Positions 44,604 through 54,457 of a stretch of 64,000 bases of DNA are shown here, piece after piece. The position numbers and the translations under genes were made by a program. Each line of letters begins with the position of its first letter. Position 1 is the first letter of the stretch. Source of the stretch: Bacteroidia bacterium (lineage in GTDB: Bacteria > Bacteroidota > Bacteroidia > CAIKAF01); the NCBI GenBank assembly GCA_016742095.1, contig JACVCJ010000001.1:1-64000 (forward strand). The letters are read 5' to 3'. The notes beneath the pieces are model-generated. The model saw only the letters and a list, made by a program, of their open reading frames with translations. It had not been told where the DNA came from and ran no database searches.

Positions 44604-46145
44604 TCAGGCAGAGGTCCAGCTATCCCTGTCCAGGCTGCGGTACTGAATGGCTTCGGCCAGGTGCTCGGGACGGATATCGGCAGCACCGGCCAGGTCGGCG
44701 ATGGTACGGCTTACTTTCAGGATACGGTCGTAAGCCCGGGCCGAAAGTCCGAGTTTCTGCATGGCGGCTTTCAGGAGCAGCATGCCCGGCTGGTCGATGC
44801 GGCACCAGGTATCCAGCTGTTGTTTGTTCATCTGGGCATTGCAGTACATTCCGGGCGTTTCCTTATACCGTTCCAGTTGTATGTCCCTGGCCCGGATCAC
44901 GCGTTCGCGGATGGTACTGCTTTCTTCGCTTTTGCGTATTTCACTCAGTTCGCCGAAGGAAACGGGTGTAACTTCCACATGCAGATCGATACGGTCGAGC
45001 AGCGGGCCTGAAATTTTGTGCAGGTATTTGCTTACACTGCCGGGCGGACAGCTACAGGGCCGGTCGGGGTGATTGAAATTGCCGCAGGGACAGGGATTCA
45101 TGCCTGCAATGAGCATAAAACCCGCGGGGTAATCGATGGTAAAACGCGAGCGTGAAATGGTTACGTGCCGTTCTTCCATGGGCTGACGAAGTACTTCGAG
45201 CACACTGCGTTTGAATTCCGGCAGTTCGTCCAGGAAAAGTACGCCGTTGTGTGCCAGGGAAATTTCGCCGGGCTGCGGATTACTGCCGCCACCCACCAGG
45301 GCTACGTCGCTTATGGTGTGGTGCGGACTGCGGAACGGACGCCGGGTCACCAGCGCGTCTTTTGCCTGCAGTTTCCCGGCCACGGAATGGATCTTGGTGG
45401 TCTCGAGCGCTTCGTGCAGGGTAAGTGGAGGCAGGATCGTGGGCAGGCGTTTGGCCAGCATGGTCTTGCCGGAGCCGGGAGGGCCGATCATCAGTGCGTT
45501 ATGGCCGCCGGCCGCTGCAATTTCCAGGGCTCTTTTTATGTTTTCCTGGCCTTTCACTTCCGAAAAGTCCATGGTGTAATCCGAAAGATTATCGAAGAAC
45601 TCTTCCCGGGTATTGATCTCCGTTTTTTCGATGCGGCCTTTGCCTGTAAAGAAGCTGACCACCTGGGCCAGATCGTCGGCGCCGTATACGTCCAGGCCGT
45701 TCACAATGGCGGCTTCGCGGGCGTTCTGCCGGGGCAGGATAATGCCTTTGAACTGTTCCTTCCGGGCCTGTATGGCAATGGGCAGGGCTCCCTTAATGGG
45801 ACGCAGACTGCCGTCCAGGGCCAGTTCGCCCATAATGATGTATTGCTGCAGCTCTTCGCCGGGCAACTGTTCCGAAGCGGCCAGGATACCGATGGCCATG
45901 GTAAGGTCGTAGGCCGAACCTTCCTTGCGGATATCCGCCGGGGCCATATTGATGGTGATCTTTTTGCCGGGAATATGAAAGCCGTTATTCTTCAAAGCCG
46001 CCTCGATGCGTTGCTGGCTTTCCTTTACGGCGCTGTCGGGCAGTCCCACCAGGAAGAATTTGGCTCCCGGCGCCATATTTACCTCTACGGTAATGGTAAT
46101 TGCATTTACGCCATAAACGGCGCTTCCGTATGTTTTTACAAGCAT
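44604..46145 (-). CDS. YifB/ComM-like magnesium chelatase-type AAA+ ATPase
   Basis: The 513-residue protein begins with an Lon-protease-like domain (SAVYGVNAITITVEVNM ... GLPDSAVKESQQRIEAAL), then the AAA+ core: GPPGSGKTMLAKRLP, FLDELPEFKRSVLEVLRQP, SRSRFTIDYPAGFMLIAGMNPCPCG. The C-terminal part has RVSRTIADLAG. ComM is a hexameric helicase for branch migration in natural transformation. Bacteroidota homologs are often called YifB, with unknown function. No competence genes are near. Confidence 0.9.
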   Translation of the reverse strand: MLVKTYGSAVYGVNAITITVEVNMAPGAKFFLVGLPDSAVKESQQRIEAALKNNGFHIPGKKITINMAPADIRKEGSAYDLTMAIGILAASEQLPGEELQQYIIMGELALDGSLRPIKGALPIAIQARKEQFKGIILPRQNAREAAIVNGLDVYGADDLAQVVSFFTGKGRIEKTEINTREEFFDNLSDYTMDFSEVKGQENIKRALEIAAAGGHNALMIGPPGSGKTMLAKRLPTILPPLTLHEALETTKIHSVAGKLQAKDALVTRRPFRSPHHTISDVALVGGGSNPQPGEISLAHNGVLFLDELPEFKRSVLEVLRQPMEERHVTISRSRFTIDYPAGFMLIAGMNPCPCGNFNHPDRPCSCPPGSVSKYLHKISGPLLDRIDLHVEVTPVSFGELSEIRKSEESSTIRERVIRARDIQLERYKETPGMYCNAQMNKQQLDTWCRIDQPGMLLLKAAMQKLGLSARAYDRILKVSRTIADLAGAADIRPEHLAEAIQYRSLDRDSWTSA

Positions 46146-46285
46146 GGTAAAGCAGCGGCTAATAGAAAGGCAAAGATAGGGAAATGAAGCGCCCTGAGGG
46201 AACGGTTTTACTGTATTTTATCCAGTGTGATTATCAGTAAGAAGCGTTTGCCTGAAAATTCTGCTACGTACAGAAAAGAAGCGTA

Positions 46286-46849
46286 TTAAAACGTGTACCC
46301 GGCCCCGATCCCGCACCATACGGAAAACGTACGGGCAAACATGAACGCATCTTTTTCAGCGCTGCTGATGTCCGTGCCTAAGGGAGATACGCGGAACGAA
46401 GGCAGCACGGCGGCCCGCAGGAACAGTCCTCCGCCGGGTTTGCGGTACGAGTAACCGATGCGCGGCGAAAGAATGAAATAATCGCGGGTGTTGCTTACGG
46501 TACTCTGCATATCGGGCGCACGTTGCAGTGTGGTAAGGTGAAAATAGGTAATGCCTGCACCGATCTCGAGGTGATGCGCCGTTTCGCGGTGGTACATGAG
46601 CGTAAGCTGCAGGGGAACGGCCGGGCCTTTCAGCGAGCGGAAGGGCAGGTAACCAAAACCGGCTCCCGCACTCAGTTTAATGCGGCTGTCGCGGTACACC
46701 AGGTAATCGTAGTTCACAGACCAGGCATAGGCATTGCCCAGCAGTTCGGCATAAACGGTATGCCGTCCGTCCTGGCGGTTCTGTGCAGAAGCGGGCAGGA
46801 ATGCCAGGCAGAAGAAAAACAGCAGGCAGAGGCGTACGGGTACTTTCAT
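46286..46849 (-). CDS. outer membrane-like exported protein
   Basis: The protein has 187 residues, with a signal peptide (MKVPVRLCLLFFFCLAFLPASA). The mature part has alternating strands (YAWSVNYDYLVYRDSRIKLS, FLRAAVLPSFRV) and ends with Phe (IGAGYTF), as in small outer membrane barrels. I do not recognise a named family. It is a single gene behind the tandem M43 genes on the same strand, with a terminator in between. Confidence 0.7.
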   Translation of the reverse strand: MKVPVRLCLLFFFCLAFLPASAQNRQDGRHTVYAELLGNAYAWSVNYDYLVYRDSRIKLSAGAGFGYLPFRSLKGPAVPLQLTLMYHRETAHHLEIGAGITYFHLTTLQRAPDMQSTVSNTRDYFILSPRIGYSYRKPGGGLFLRAAVLPSFRVSPLGTDISSAEKDAFMFARTFSVWCGIGAGYTF

Positions 46850-46876
46850 AGGCTAAAAATAGGAAATAGAACGGTA

Positions 46877-46920
46877 TAAAACGAAAAAACAGCCTCGTCT
46901 CGCTATCAGCGAGACGAGAC
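46877..46920 (-). terminator. intrinsic terminator of the first M43 gene
   Basis: On the minus strand, an 11-bp perfect stem CTCGTCTCGCT/AGCGAGACGAG with loop GAT is followed by GGCTGTTTTTT. Confidence 0.85.
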
Positions 46921-46946
46921 TGCCTTCTCTGCTTTTGTATAGATCA

Positions 46947-49154
46947 TCAGTGGATCACGATCTTTTCGGTAAAGCTGCGGCTGCCCAGCGTTACCTGTAT
47001 CACATACACGCCGGCGGCACCGAATACGGCACGGTCCAGCGTAATGTTCTGTGTGCCGGCCGTAAGCGGTCCCTGGTAAAGTGCGGCTACTTTTTTGCCC
47101 ACCATATCGTAGGCGCTTACGTTCACTTCCTGTACGGACTGTGGTAATTGGAACTGCAGGGTGGAAATGCCGCTTACCGGGTTGGGAAATACGCTCAGCG
47201 AAAGGTCTGCCGCGTCCATTTCCTCTACCGTTACGGTATTGGCGGAGAAGATCTCGAAATCGTCCAGCCAGAGGTTGTTGTTGAATTGTCCGCCGGAGGT
47301 GAACTCAAAACGGAAACGTACATCGCTGCCGGTCGCGTTGTTACCCGTGAGGTCGATGCTTTGCTGCTCCCAGTCGACTTTGCCGGAAGGCACAAATTCG
47401 TTGGGATTGATGGTATTGTGCGAAAGTTCGGTGGCCGTAAAGAGCTTCAGCGGGGTCCAGTTGTTGCCGCAATCCGTGGAGCGGGACACCAGCAGGCGGT
47501 CCGGTTCAATAGCGTACGCTCTCTGGTCGTCTTCATCGAAACCGATGCTGTTGCCCGTGCGCAGTACATAAGCCGATTTGAAACGGAGTTTGATATTGCC
47601 TCCCGTAACGGCGCTCATGTTGTAAGCCGGCGATATCAGTATATATTTGGCGTCGCGCACGCTGCTGATGTTGCGGCAGACCAGGCTGAAATCGTCCGTG
47701 TAGGAGGCGACATTGCTGCGGTGCCAGCCTTTGGCGGGATCGGGTTCGTTCACTACCGTCCATTTCCCCTGTTCAAAAGGATCGCCGATCTCGATGCCGT
47801 CGCGGTAACCCCAGAATTTACTTTCTACATCCGTGGGCATTACGTGTATGTATGCGGTGCGTGAGATGCTGCTGCTGCCGTTGGCGCTGCTGATGCTCAT
47901 GGATACGGAATATACGCCGGGTGTATGGTAGGTCACAACCGGGTTCTGTGAAGTACTGCCGGCCGGACTGCCGCCTTCGAAGGTCCAGGACCACTGGTGG
48001 GTGACGCCGCTGATATTGCCGTTGAACGAACCGTCGCGGAAGTTCACGGTCTGCCCGGCGCAAATGGTATTGTCTGTTGCCCAGAAATCGGCATAGGGTT
48101 TATAGGCCGTGCAGGCAGCCGCGCCGTCGGCTACGCCGGTCCCCGTTAAATTTGCCTGTTGCCAGAGGTTTTTGCGGAACTGGTAAAAATCCAGCGCGGC
48201 GCGCATGCGCTGTACCTGACCCCGGGTAAACATGCTGGGGCAGTTGTAATTGTTCACGTAATCCATTAAGTTCTGGTAATTTTCACCGATCACAAAACGG
48301 CGGATGGAGTCAAGCGGATTGGTCTGCCAGTCGTCGTAACATACCGCTTCTTTTACCGTGGAACCGCAGGGGTTGTTCCAGGCAAAATTGGCCGTATCAC
48401 TGATGGGCGTATCCTCTACCAGGTCGTCGCCGCAGATCTCATCACCCCAGATGTGTATCAGGTTCAGGAAGTGCCCTACTTCATGCGCCGGTACCGCCTG
48501 TACCACCGTAGACGAAGCATCTACCACGGGGCCGTCTTTCAGGGCCTGTGCACCGCCCGGCAGGTAGGCATAGCCCAGTATGCTGCCCGGACCGGAAGAG
48601 CCGGGTTCGCGGATGTTCTTTACCACCCAGATGTTCAGGTAGCGGGAGCGGTCCCAGTAACTCAGGCCCTTGAAGTTTTTATCCTCGTACGTGTTTGCCG
48701 TGGCGTAAGGGGCATAGATACGGCGGATACCGTCGGTACAGTTGCCCTGGGGATCGAGTGTGGCCAGGCGGAATTCCAGCTGGGCATCGGTAGCCAGGGA
48801 GTCGAAACTCAGGGGCAGGTTGCCGATGTTGGGCGTGGCCCGGTTATAGGCCTGGTTTAGCTTGCTGATCATCGTGTGTACATCGGCATTCGGGATATTG
48901 GAAACCGAGGAGCCGTCATGCACAATATGTACCACTACGGGTATGATCCGCAGTTCGTTGGCCTTGAGGCCCGGAGGAGCCACCGGAAGCTGGTCCAGGT
49001 AGGTCTGGAAGGCAGCCTGTTCCGCAGCGAACTGTGGGTTTTGCATACTCTCGCGATAGTTTGGTGATCCGCAGGCAGCCATGTGTACATGCTGTGCGGA
49101 AAGGGCGCCCGTTAACCCGGCCATAAAGGCCGCGGATAATAGAATTTTCTTCAT
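46947..49154 (-). CDS. secreted M43 metalloprotease with PKD and T9SS domains (copy 1)
   Basis: The 735-residue protein begins with a signal (MKKILLSAAFMAGLTGALSAQ). The M43 metzincin domain (about 60-330) has the zinc motif HEVGHFLNLIHIW near residue 223 and the N-terminal IIPVVVHIVHDG. A PKD domain (about 345-440) has HQWSWTFEGG. A jelly-roll domain with DDFEI follows, and the C-terminus is a type A T9SS domain (LSVFPNPVSG, AAGVYVIQV). It should be secreted and cleave proteins outside the cell. The neighbouring gene is a paralog of the same length. Confidence 0.92.
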   Translation of the reverse strand: MKKILLSAAFMAGLTGALSAQHVHMAACGSPNYRESMQNPQFAAEQAAFQTYLDQLPVAPPGLKANELRIIPVVVHIVHDGSSVSNIPNADVHTMISKLNQAYNRATPNIGNLPLSFDSLATDAQLEFRLATLDPQGNCTDGIRRIYAPYATANTYEDKNFKGLSYWDRSRYLNIWVVKNIREPGSSGPGSILGYAYLPGGAQALKDGPVVDASSTVVQAVPAHEVGHFLNLIHIWGDEICGDDLVEDTPISDTANFAWNNPCGSTVKEAVCYDDWQTNPLDSIRRFVIGENYQNLMDYVNNYNCPSMFTRGQVQRMRAALDFYQFRKNLWQQANLTGTGVADGAAACTAYKPYADFWATDNTICAGQTVNFRDGSFNGNISGVTHQWSWTFEGGSPAGSTSQNPVVTYHTPGVYSVSMSISSANGSSSISRTAYIHVMPTDVESKFWGYRDGIEIGDPFEQGKWTVVNEPDPAKGWHRSNVASYTDDFSLVCRNISSVRDAKYILISPAYNMSAVTGGNIKLRFKSAYVLRTGNSIGFDEDDQRAYAIEPDRLLVSRSTDCGNNWTPLKLFTATELSHNTINPNEFVPSGKVDWEQQSIDLTGNNATGSDVRFRFEFTSGGQFNNNLWLDDFEIFSANTVTVEEMDAADLSLSVFPNPVSGISTLQFQLPQSVQEVNVSAYDMVGKKVAALYQGPLTAGTQNITLDRAVFGAAGVYVIQVTLGSRSFTEKIVIH

Positions 49155-49182
49155 AGTTGTTGTGTGTTAGGTTCTTATATCA

Positions 49183-49190
49183 CAAATTTA
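49183..49190 (-). promoter_or_regulatory. TAAATTTG -7 element, M43 copy 1
   Basis: It matches TAnnTTTG on the minus strand, about 29 bases before the ATG. The same element is found before copy 2. Confidence 0.5.
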
Positions 49191-49287
49191 TTTTATTACC
49201 GCGGCCGCTGTTTATACAAATTTTACGACTTGTCGGGCGCCCCGGAGAGGTAGAAAATAAAGGAACCGGTACACAAAACCGGGAAAA

Positions 49288-49322
49288 CAAAAAAGCCATC
49301 CCGCTGTAAGCAGAATGGCTTC
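49288..49322 (-). terminator. terminator of the second M43 gene
   Basis: On the minus strand, AGCCATTCTGCT pairs with AGCGGGATGGCT (with G-U pairs), loop TAC, followed by TTTTTT. Confidence 0.7.
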
Positions 49323-49342
49323 TGAAAAAATATATCTATCGT

Positions 49343-51550
49343 TTACCTGATCACGATCCTTTCGGTGAATTCGCGGTTACCGAGGGATACTTTCACAAAG
49401 TATACACCGGCAGCGCCAAAGGTATTGCGGTCGATGGCAATGTTCTGTACGCCGGCCACGAGGGAACCTTTATACAGGGAAGCCACCTGTTTGCCTACCA
49501 TATCGTAAGCTACCACGGTTACGTTCTCTACAGCCTGGGGCAGTTCGAACTGCAGTGTGGACAGGCCGCTGACCGGGTTCGGGAAGATGCTCAGGTTGAG
49601 GTCTGAAGCGTTCATTTCTTCTACAGAAACCGCATCGGCAGAGAATATCTCGAAATCGTCCAGCCACAGGTTGTTGTTGAACTGGCAACCGGAAGTGAAC
49701 TCGAAACGGAAACGAACGTCGGTACCCGTGGCATTGCCGCCGGTAAGGTCGATGCTCTGCTGTTTCCATTCTACTTTATCCTGCGGAACGAACTCGTTCG
49801 GGTTGATACCGCCGGAAACCAGTTCTGCTTTGGTAAATACTTTCAGGTTCGTCCAGGTATTTCCGCAGTCGGTAGAACGGGCAATGGTCAGGCGGTCGTC
49901 GATCACGCGGTAAGCGCTCTGGTCGGCCTCGTCGAAACCGTAGGCACTTTCGGTACGTAATGCGTATGCCGATTTAAAGCGCAGTTTTTTGTTGTTGCCT
50001 GTGATGGCTGTAATGTTGAAGGCCGGAGAGATCAGCGTGTATTTGGCATCGCGTACGCTGTTGGTATTGCGGCAAACCAGGCTGAAGTCGTCGGTGTAGG
50101 CGGCATCATTGGTGCGGTGCCATCCTTTTTCGGCATCCGGCTCGTTCACCACGGTCCATTTGCCCTGCTCATACGGATCGCCGATCTCGATACCGTCTCT
50201 GTAACCCCAGAATTTGTTGTCTACTTCGTCGTTCATTACGCGGATGTAAGCAGTGCGCTCTTTGGTGCTGCTGCCGTTGCCGTTCGAAATGGTAAGCGTA
50301 ACGGTGTAGGTACCCGGGGTATTATAGGTAACAACGGGATTCTGTGAAGTGCTGGTAGCAGGTGTACCGCCTTCAAAGGTCCAGGCGAACTGGTGTGAAC
50401 CCGTTGTAATGTTTCCGTTGAAGGAACCGTCGTTGAAGTTTACAGTACCACCTACGCAAACTACGTTGCGGGTAGCCCAGAAATCAGCGACCGGTTTCAG
50501 GTTGGTGCAGGCGGGTGAACCGTCGGCAACGCCTGTGATGGTCAGGTTCTCTTCGTCCCACAGATTTTTGCGGAAAGAGTAGAAATCCAGTGCGGAGCGC
50601 ATTCTTTCTACCTGGCCTTTGGTGAACATGCTCGGACATTCGTAGTTATTTACATAGTCCATGAAGTTCTGGTAGTTCTCACCGATCACAAAGCGACGGA
50701 TAGAGTCCATCTGGCTTGTCTGCCAGTCCTGGTAGCAGGTGGCTTCTTTCACGGCTGAATCGCAGGGATTCGGCCAGGCAAAGTTTACGTCTTTGCTGAT
50801 GGGGGTATCGTCCACCTGGTCGTTACCGCATTCGGTATCGCCCCAGATGTGTACCAGGTTCAGGAAGTGACCCAGCTCGTGCGAGGTAACGGCCTGTGAA
50901 GTAGCCGAAGAGGCTGCAACGGTAGGACCGTCTTTCAGGGCCTGTGCACCGCCCGGGTAATAGGCATATCCCAGGATGGTACCACCGCCCACTTCACCGG
51001 GCTCTTTGATGCTTCTTACCAGCCAGATATTCACATATTTGGCACGGTCCCAGTAGCTAAGACTTTTAAAACGTTTGTCTTCGTGTGCGTTTACAGACGC
51101 GTAAGGGGCGTACACGCGGCGGATACCGTCGGTACAGTTTCCGAGAGGATCCAGTTTGGCCAGGCGGAACTCCAGCTGAGCGTCCGTAGCCAGTGAATCA
51201 AAGTGAAGGGGCAGATTTCCGATGTTCGGAGTAGCGCGGTTGTACGCCTGGTTCACCTTGGTGATCATCTGCTGTACGGCCGCATTGCTGATATTGGACT
51301 GGGCAGTTCCGTCATGTATAATATGAACAACTACGGGAATGATGCGCAGCTCGTTGGCTTTAAGCCCGGGTGTTGCCGCCGGAAGCTGTTCCACATAGGT
51401 CTGGAAGGCAGCCTGCTCCGCAGCAAACTGCGGGTTCTTCATAGCCTCGTGGTAATTCTGTGTTCCGCAGGCTTCCGTATGTACGTGCTGCGCTGAGGCA
51501 ACTCCTGCAAAACCAGCCACTGCGGCTGTCAACAATAGAAATTTTTTCAT
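49343..51550 (-). CDS. secreted M43 metalloprotease with PKD and T9SS domains (copy 2)
   Basis: The 735-residue protein starts at the ATG at 51550 (MKKFLLLTAAVAGFAGVASAQ). It has the same layout as copy 1: M43 zinc motif HELGHFLNLVHIW, PKD domain (HQFAWTFEGG), jelly roll (DDFEI) and a type A T9SS domain (LSIFPNPVSG, AAGVYFVKV). The two proteins are highly similar along their whole length, with the same length. The copies are head-to-tail, with separate promoters and terminators. They could differ in specificity. Confidence 0.92.
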   Translation of the reverse strand: MKKFLLLTAAVAGFAGVASAQHVHTEACGTQNYHEAMKNPQFAAEQAAFQTYVEQLPAATPGLKANELRIIPVVVHIIHDGTAQSNISNAAVQQMITKVNQAYNRATPNIGNLPLHFDSLATDAQLEFRLAKLDPLGNCTDGIRRVYAPYASVNAHEDKRFKSLSYWDRAKYVNIWLVRSIKEPGEVGGGTILGYAYYPGGAQALKDGPTVAASSATSQAVTSHELGHFLNLVHIWGDTECGNDQVDDTPISKDVNFAWPNPCDSAVKEATCYQDWQTSQMDSIRRFVIGENYQNFMDYVNNYECPSMFTKGQVERMRSALDFYSFRKNLWDEENLTITGVADGSPACTNLKPVADFWATRNVVCVGGTVNFNDGSFNGNITTGSHQFAWTFEGGTPATSTSQNPVVTYNTPGTYTVTLTISNGNGSSTKERTAYIRVMNDEVDNKFWGYRDGIEIGDPYEQGKWTVVNEPDAEKGWHRTNDAAYTDDFSLVCRNTNSVRDAKYTLISPAFNITAITGNNKKLRFKSAYALRTESAYGFDEADQSAYRVIDDRLTIARSTDCGNTWTNLKVFTKAELVSGGINPNEFVPQDKVEWKQQSIDLTGGNATGTDVRFRFEFTSGCQFNNNLWLDDFEIFSADAVSVEEMNASDLNLSIFPNPVSGLSTLQFELPQAVENVTVVAYDMVGKQVASLYKGSLVAGVQNIAIDRNTFGAAGVYFVKVSLGNREFTERIVIR

Positions 51551-51572
51551 AGTCACGTATTTTCTTAAAATA

Positions 51573-51580
51573 CAAATTTA
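51573..51580 (-). promoter_or_regulatory. TAAATTTG -7 element, M43 copy 2
   Basis: It matches TAnnTTTG on the minus strand, 23 bases before the ATG at 51550. The region before it (GACAA..CGTAAAA..TTTGT) is also shared with copy 1, so the duplication included the promoter. Confidence 0.5.
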
Positions 51581-51711
51581 ACTTTTTATTATCGGAACTC
51601 GTTCGAACAAATTTTTACGTTTGTCAGAAAAATATTCCCGGTGCAATTATAGTACAAAATTAACATTTCAGTAATTTTACGGAACAAATTTCTCGATAAT
51701 CCACATACATA

Positions 51712-52713
51712 ATGAGTAAGAAGAATATTGCGATCAACGGTTTTGGAAGAATAGGACGATACACCCTGAAAATGCTTCTCGAAAAATCAAGTCATAACAT
51801 AGTGGCTATAAATGATTTAACGGATACGTACACACTGGCCCACCTGCTGCGTTATGATTCCGTTCACGGCCGTTTTAAAGGTACCGTGGAACACCGCGAA
51901 CACAGCCTCATCATCAATGGTAAGGAGATCCCGGTGTATGCCGAAAAAGACCCCGCTAACCTGCCCTGGGCCAAACATGATGTAGATGTGCTTGTGGAGT
52001 CGACCGGTATTTTCCGCTCCCGTGACAAGGCCTCGGCGCACCTGAAGGCCGGCGCCAAAAAAGTGATCATTTCGGCCCCGGCAGACGGAGACGATATACA
52101 GAGCGTGGTAATGGGCGTGAACCATTCGGTACTTAACGGCAGCGAGGACATTATTTCCAATGCTTCCTGCACCACCAACAACGCCGCTCCCATGATCATG
52201 ATCATCGACCAGCTCTGTGGAGCCCTGGGCGGATTTGTAACCACCGTACACTCCTACACCAGCGATCAGCGTCTGCACGATTCGCCGCATAAAGACCTGC
52301 GCCGTGCCCGTGCCGCTGCCGAAAACATCATTCCCACCACTACGGGCGCCGCCAAGGCCATTACCCGCATCTTCCCCGAACTGGAAGGCAAGATCGGCGG
52401 AGCCGGCATACGTGTGCCGGTAAAGGACGGTTCCCTGACGGATATCACCCTCATCGTACAAGATCCCAAAAGCGTGGAGGAGATCAATGCCGCCTTTAAA
52501 GCTTCAGCCGAAGGCAGCCTGAAAGGTATACTGGAATACTGTACCGATCCCATCGTGTCTACCGACGTTATTGGTAACGCGGCGTCCTGTGTGTTCGATG
52601 CGGAGCTGACCTCCGTGATCGGCAATATGGTAAAGGTGGTAGGCTGGTACGACAACGAGGCCGGTTACAGCAACCGCCTGGTAGATCTTATCGATTACTG
52701 GACCGCTTTATAA
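51712..52713 (+). CDS. gap: glyceraldehyde-3-phosphate dehydrogenase, type I
   Basis: The 333-residue protein oxidises glyceraldehyde-3-phosphate in glycolysis. The NAD-binding motif is INGFGRIGR, with NDL after the second strand, which favours NAD. The catalytic Cys is residue 153 in NASCTTN, with the His in HSYTSDQ. The sequence after SCTTN is NAAPM; most GAPDHs have a second Cys there (SCTTNC). DNEAGYSNR near the end is typical. The start ATG at 51712 is clear. Confidence 0.95.
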   Translation: MSKKNIAINGFGRIGRYTLKMLLEKSSHNIVAINDLTDTYTLAHLLRYDSVHGRFKGTVEHREHSLIINGKEIPVYAEKDPANLPWAKHDVDVLVESTGIFRSRDKASAHLKAGAKKVIISAPADGDDIQSVVMGVNHSVLNGSEDIISNASCTTNNAAPMIMIIDQLCGALGGFVTTVHSYTSDQRLHDSPHKDLRRARAAAENIIPTTTGAAKAITRIFPELEGKIGGAGIRVPVKDGSLTDITLIVQDPKSVEEINAAFKASAEGSLKGILEYCTDPIVSTDVIGNAASCVFDAELTSVIGNMVKVVGWYDNEAGYSNRLVDLIDYWTAL

Positions 52714-52736
52714 AAAGTATATAAAACACAGAAAGA

Positions 52737-52769
52737 AAGCTCTTTCGCTGCATGCGGGAGGGCTTTTTT
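52737..52769 (+). terminator. terminator of the gap gene
   Basis: The 12-bp stem (AAGCTCTTTCGC with GCGGGAGGGCTT, three G-U pairs) with loop TGCAT is followed by TTTTTT. Confidence 0.75.
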
Positions 52770-52838
52770 GTTGACCCCATTGCATAAAAAACCCGGATAC
52801 AACACTGCATCCGGGTCTGTATTTTTATACCGAAAGGA

Positions 52839-54389
52839 TCATTCTTTAATGATGCGCAGTACCGCTTTTTCGCCGGCGGCGTTCGTTACGCGCACAAAGT
52901 ACAGGCCTTTGGCACCTTCGATGTTCAGCACGGTGTTCTCGCCGTTCATTCGGAGGTCCTGCAGCACCTGACCCACGCTGTTGATCAGTTCCAGCTGCAG
53001 CATTTCTTTATTTTCTGCGGCTTCTATCCGGAAACTGCCTGTGGTGGGGTTGGGATACAGTTTCAGCGAAGCGCTGAGGGCATTTTCCAGTCCGAAATAG
53101 TAATAGGATCTGCAACCCGAAGTATCTGTACAACCGTTGGCCGTTATGATAACCGCAAAATCACCGTTCAGACCCGGTGAGAAGTTCTGGCTGGTGGCTC
53201 CGGGTACCAGCATCTGATTATTACAGTCGTACCACTGGTAGCTGGTGGCTCCGGCAGCGGCTACCAGTTGCGGCGGCACGCTCAGGGTCATGCTCACGGT
53301 CGTATCTACGGAATTAACGGTGAGCGTAATGGTAAGAATACTGTCGCAACCGGCGGCGTTCGGGATGGTATCGGTATATATGCCCGAAGTGGTATACACG
53401 GCTCCGCCGGGAGAGGTATACCCTTCCGGGACACAGGCTGTGGCAGCGAAAGAGGCGCTGCTTTCGAGGCTGTTGAAGATAATGGTATCTGAACCGCTGC
53501 CGCAGTCCCCTGAAATGTTTACGGAGAATGTATCGGGCGTGGTCACCGTGAGGGCAGGCATGGTGATACCGTTGGACCAGGTTACGCTTCCTGCGGAAAC
53601 GGGGTAAGGCAGATCGAACTGTACGGCGCCGTCCGAGGGGCAGATGGCCTGGTCGGGGCCCAGGAAGCCCGGTGTGGCGTAGGGGTTGTACAGCTGGGCT
53701 ATTTCAGCGGCGCTCAGGGCGCGGTTATACACACGGAACTCGTCGAGCAGTCCGCCGGAAGGCGCACCTACGTTCGTGGCGTATCCCATTACTTTAAAAG
53801 GTCCTCCGGAAGAGGTGATAACGGGCGTAGCGCTCTGTGGCACGGTAGTTACCAGGGCGCCGTTCAGGTAACCGTAAATGGTATTGGCAGGCTGATCGTA
53901 TACGAACGTGGTCATGGTAGAGGTCGTTAAGGCCCCTCCGTTCACCAGTACGTCCGTAATACCGGTACCGCGCAGGATCCAGTTGTTGGAGCCGGCCACG
54001 CCATTGGTGAAGCAGCGGAACGAACCGGCATTCGCATCACCGAAAATGTAATAGAGCGTGGCATTGGCTGAGATCTGGTTGGTACGGAACGAGATGGTCC
54101 AGCTTATATTGCTGAGTTCGGTGTTCCAGCCGGTATTGAGGTAGTCGCTGCCGGAGCTGTTACCGCTGCCCATAAGCACGCCGCCGCAGAGAAAAGAGCT
54201 GCTGCCCTGGGTAATGGCTCCCAGGATATTGGCGGTATCGGTGCCGGCAGGCGGAGCAGAGGCCAGGTTCGGCACTTTGGTACCGCTGCCTTCAAAATTG
54301 TAATAAAGAAGTTCGGGGGTGTTCTGCGCACGGAGAATTCCGGCAACACCAAGCCATAAAGCAATGGCCGTTGTAGAGAGCTTTTTCAT
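52839..54389 (-). CDS. secreted LamG-like protein with T9SS domain
   Basis: The protein has 516 residues. Signal: MKKLSTTAIALWLGVAGILRAQ. A LamG/concanavalin-like domain (about 25-225) has LLYYNFEGSG, DYLNTGWN and LLDEFRVYNRALSAAEIAQLY. Then come two Ig-like repeats with LGPDQAICPSDG and SYQWYDCNN. The end is a type A T9SS domain (LKLYPNPTTGSF, AKGLYFVRV). It probably binds carbohydrate or another surface. No enzyme site is visible. It is a single gene. Confidence 0.9.
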   Translation of the reverse strand: MKKLSTTAIALWLGVAGILRAQNTPELLYYNFEGSGTKVPNLASAPPAGTDTANILGAITQGSSSFLCGGVLMGSGNSSGSDYLNTGWNTELSNISWTISFRTNQISANATLYYIFGDANAGSFRCFTNGVAGSNNWILRGTGITDVLVNGGALTTSTMTTFVYDQPANTIYGYLNGALVTTVPQSATPVITSSGGPFKVMGYATNVGAPSGGLLDEFRVYNRALSAAEIAQLYNPYATPGFLGPDQAICPSDGAVQFDLPYPVSAGSVTWSNGITMPALTVTTPDTFSVNISGDCGSGSDTIIFNSLESSASFAATACVPEGYTSPGGAVYTTSGIYTDTIPNAAGCDSILTITLTVNSVDTTVSMTLSVPPQLVAAAGATSYQWYDCNNQMLVPGATSQNFSPGLNGDFAVIITANGCTDTSGCRSYYYFGLENALSASLKLYPNPTTGSFRIEAAENKEMLQLELINSVGQVLQDLRMNGENTVLNIEGAKGLYFVRVTNAAGEKAVLRIIKE

Positions 54390-54457
54390 GCTGTTAGTTA
54401 ATGGTTTCGGGCTAAAGGTATAAAAACATTAACGAATGCTGCAAGGGGCTGCTTTCT

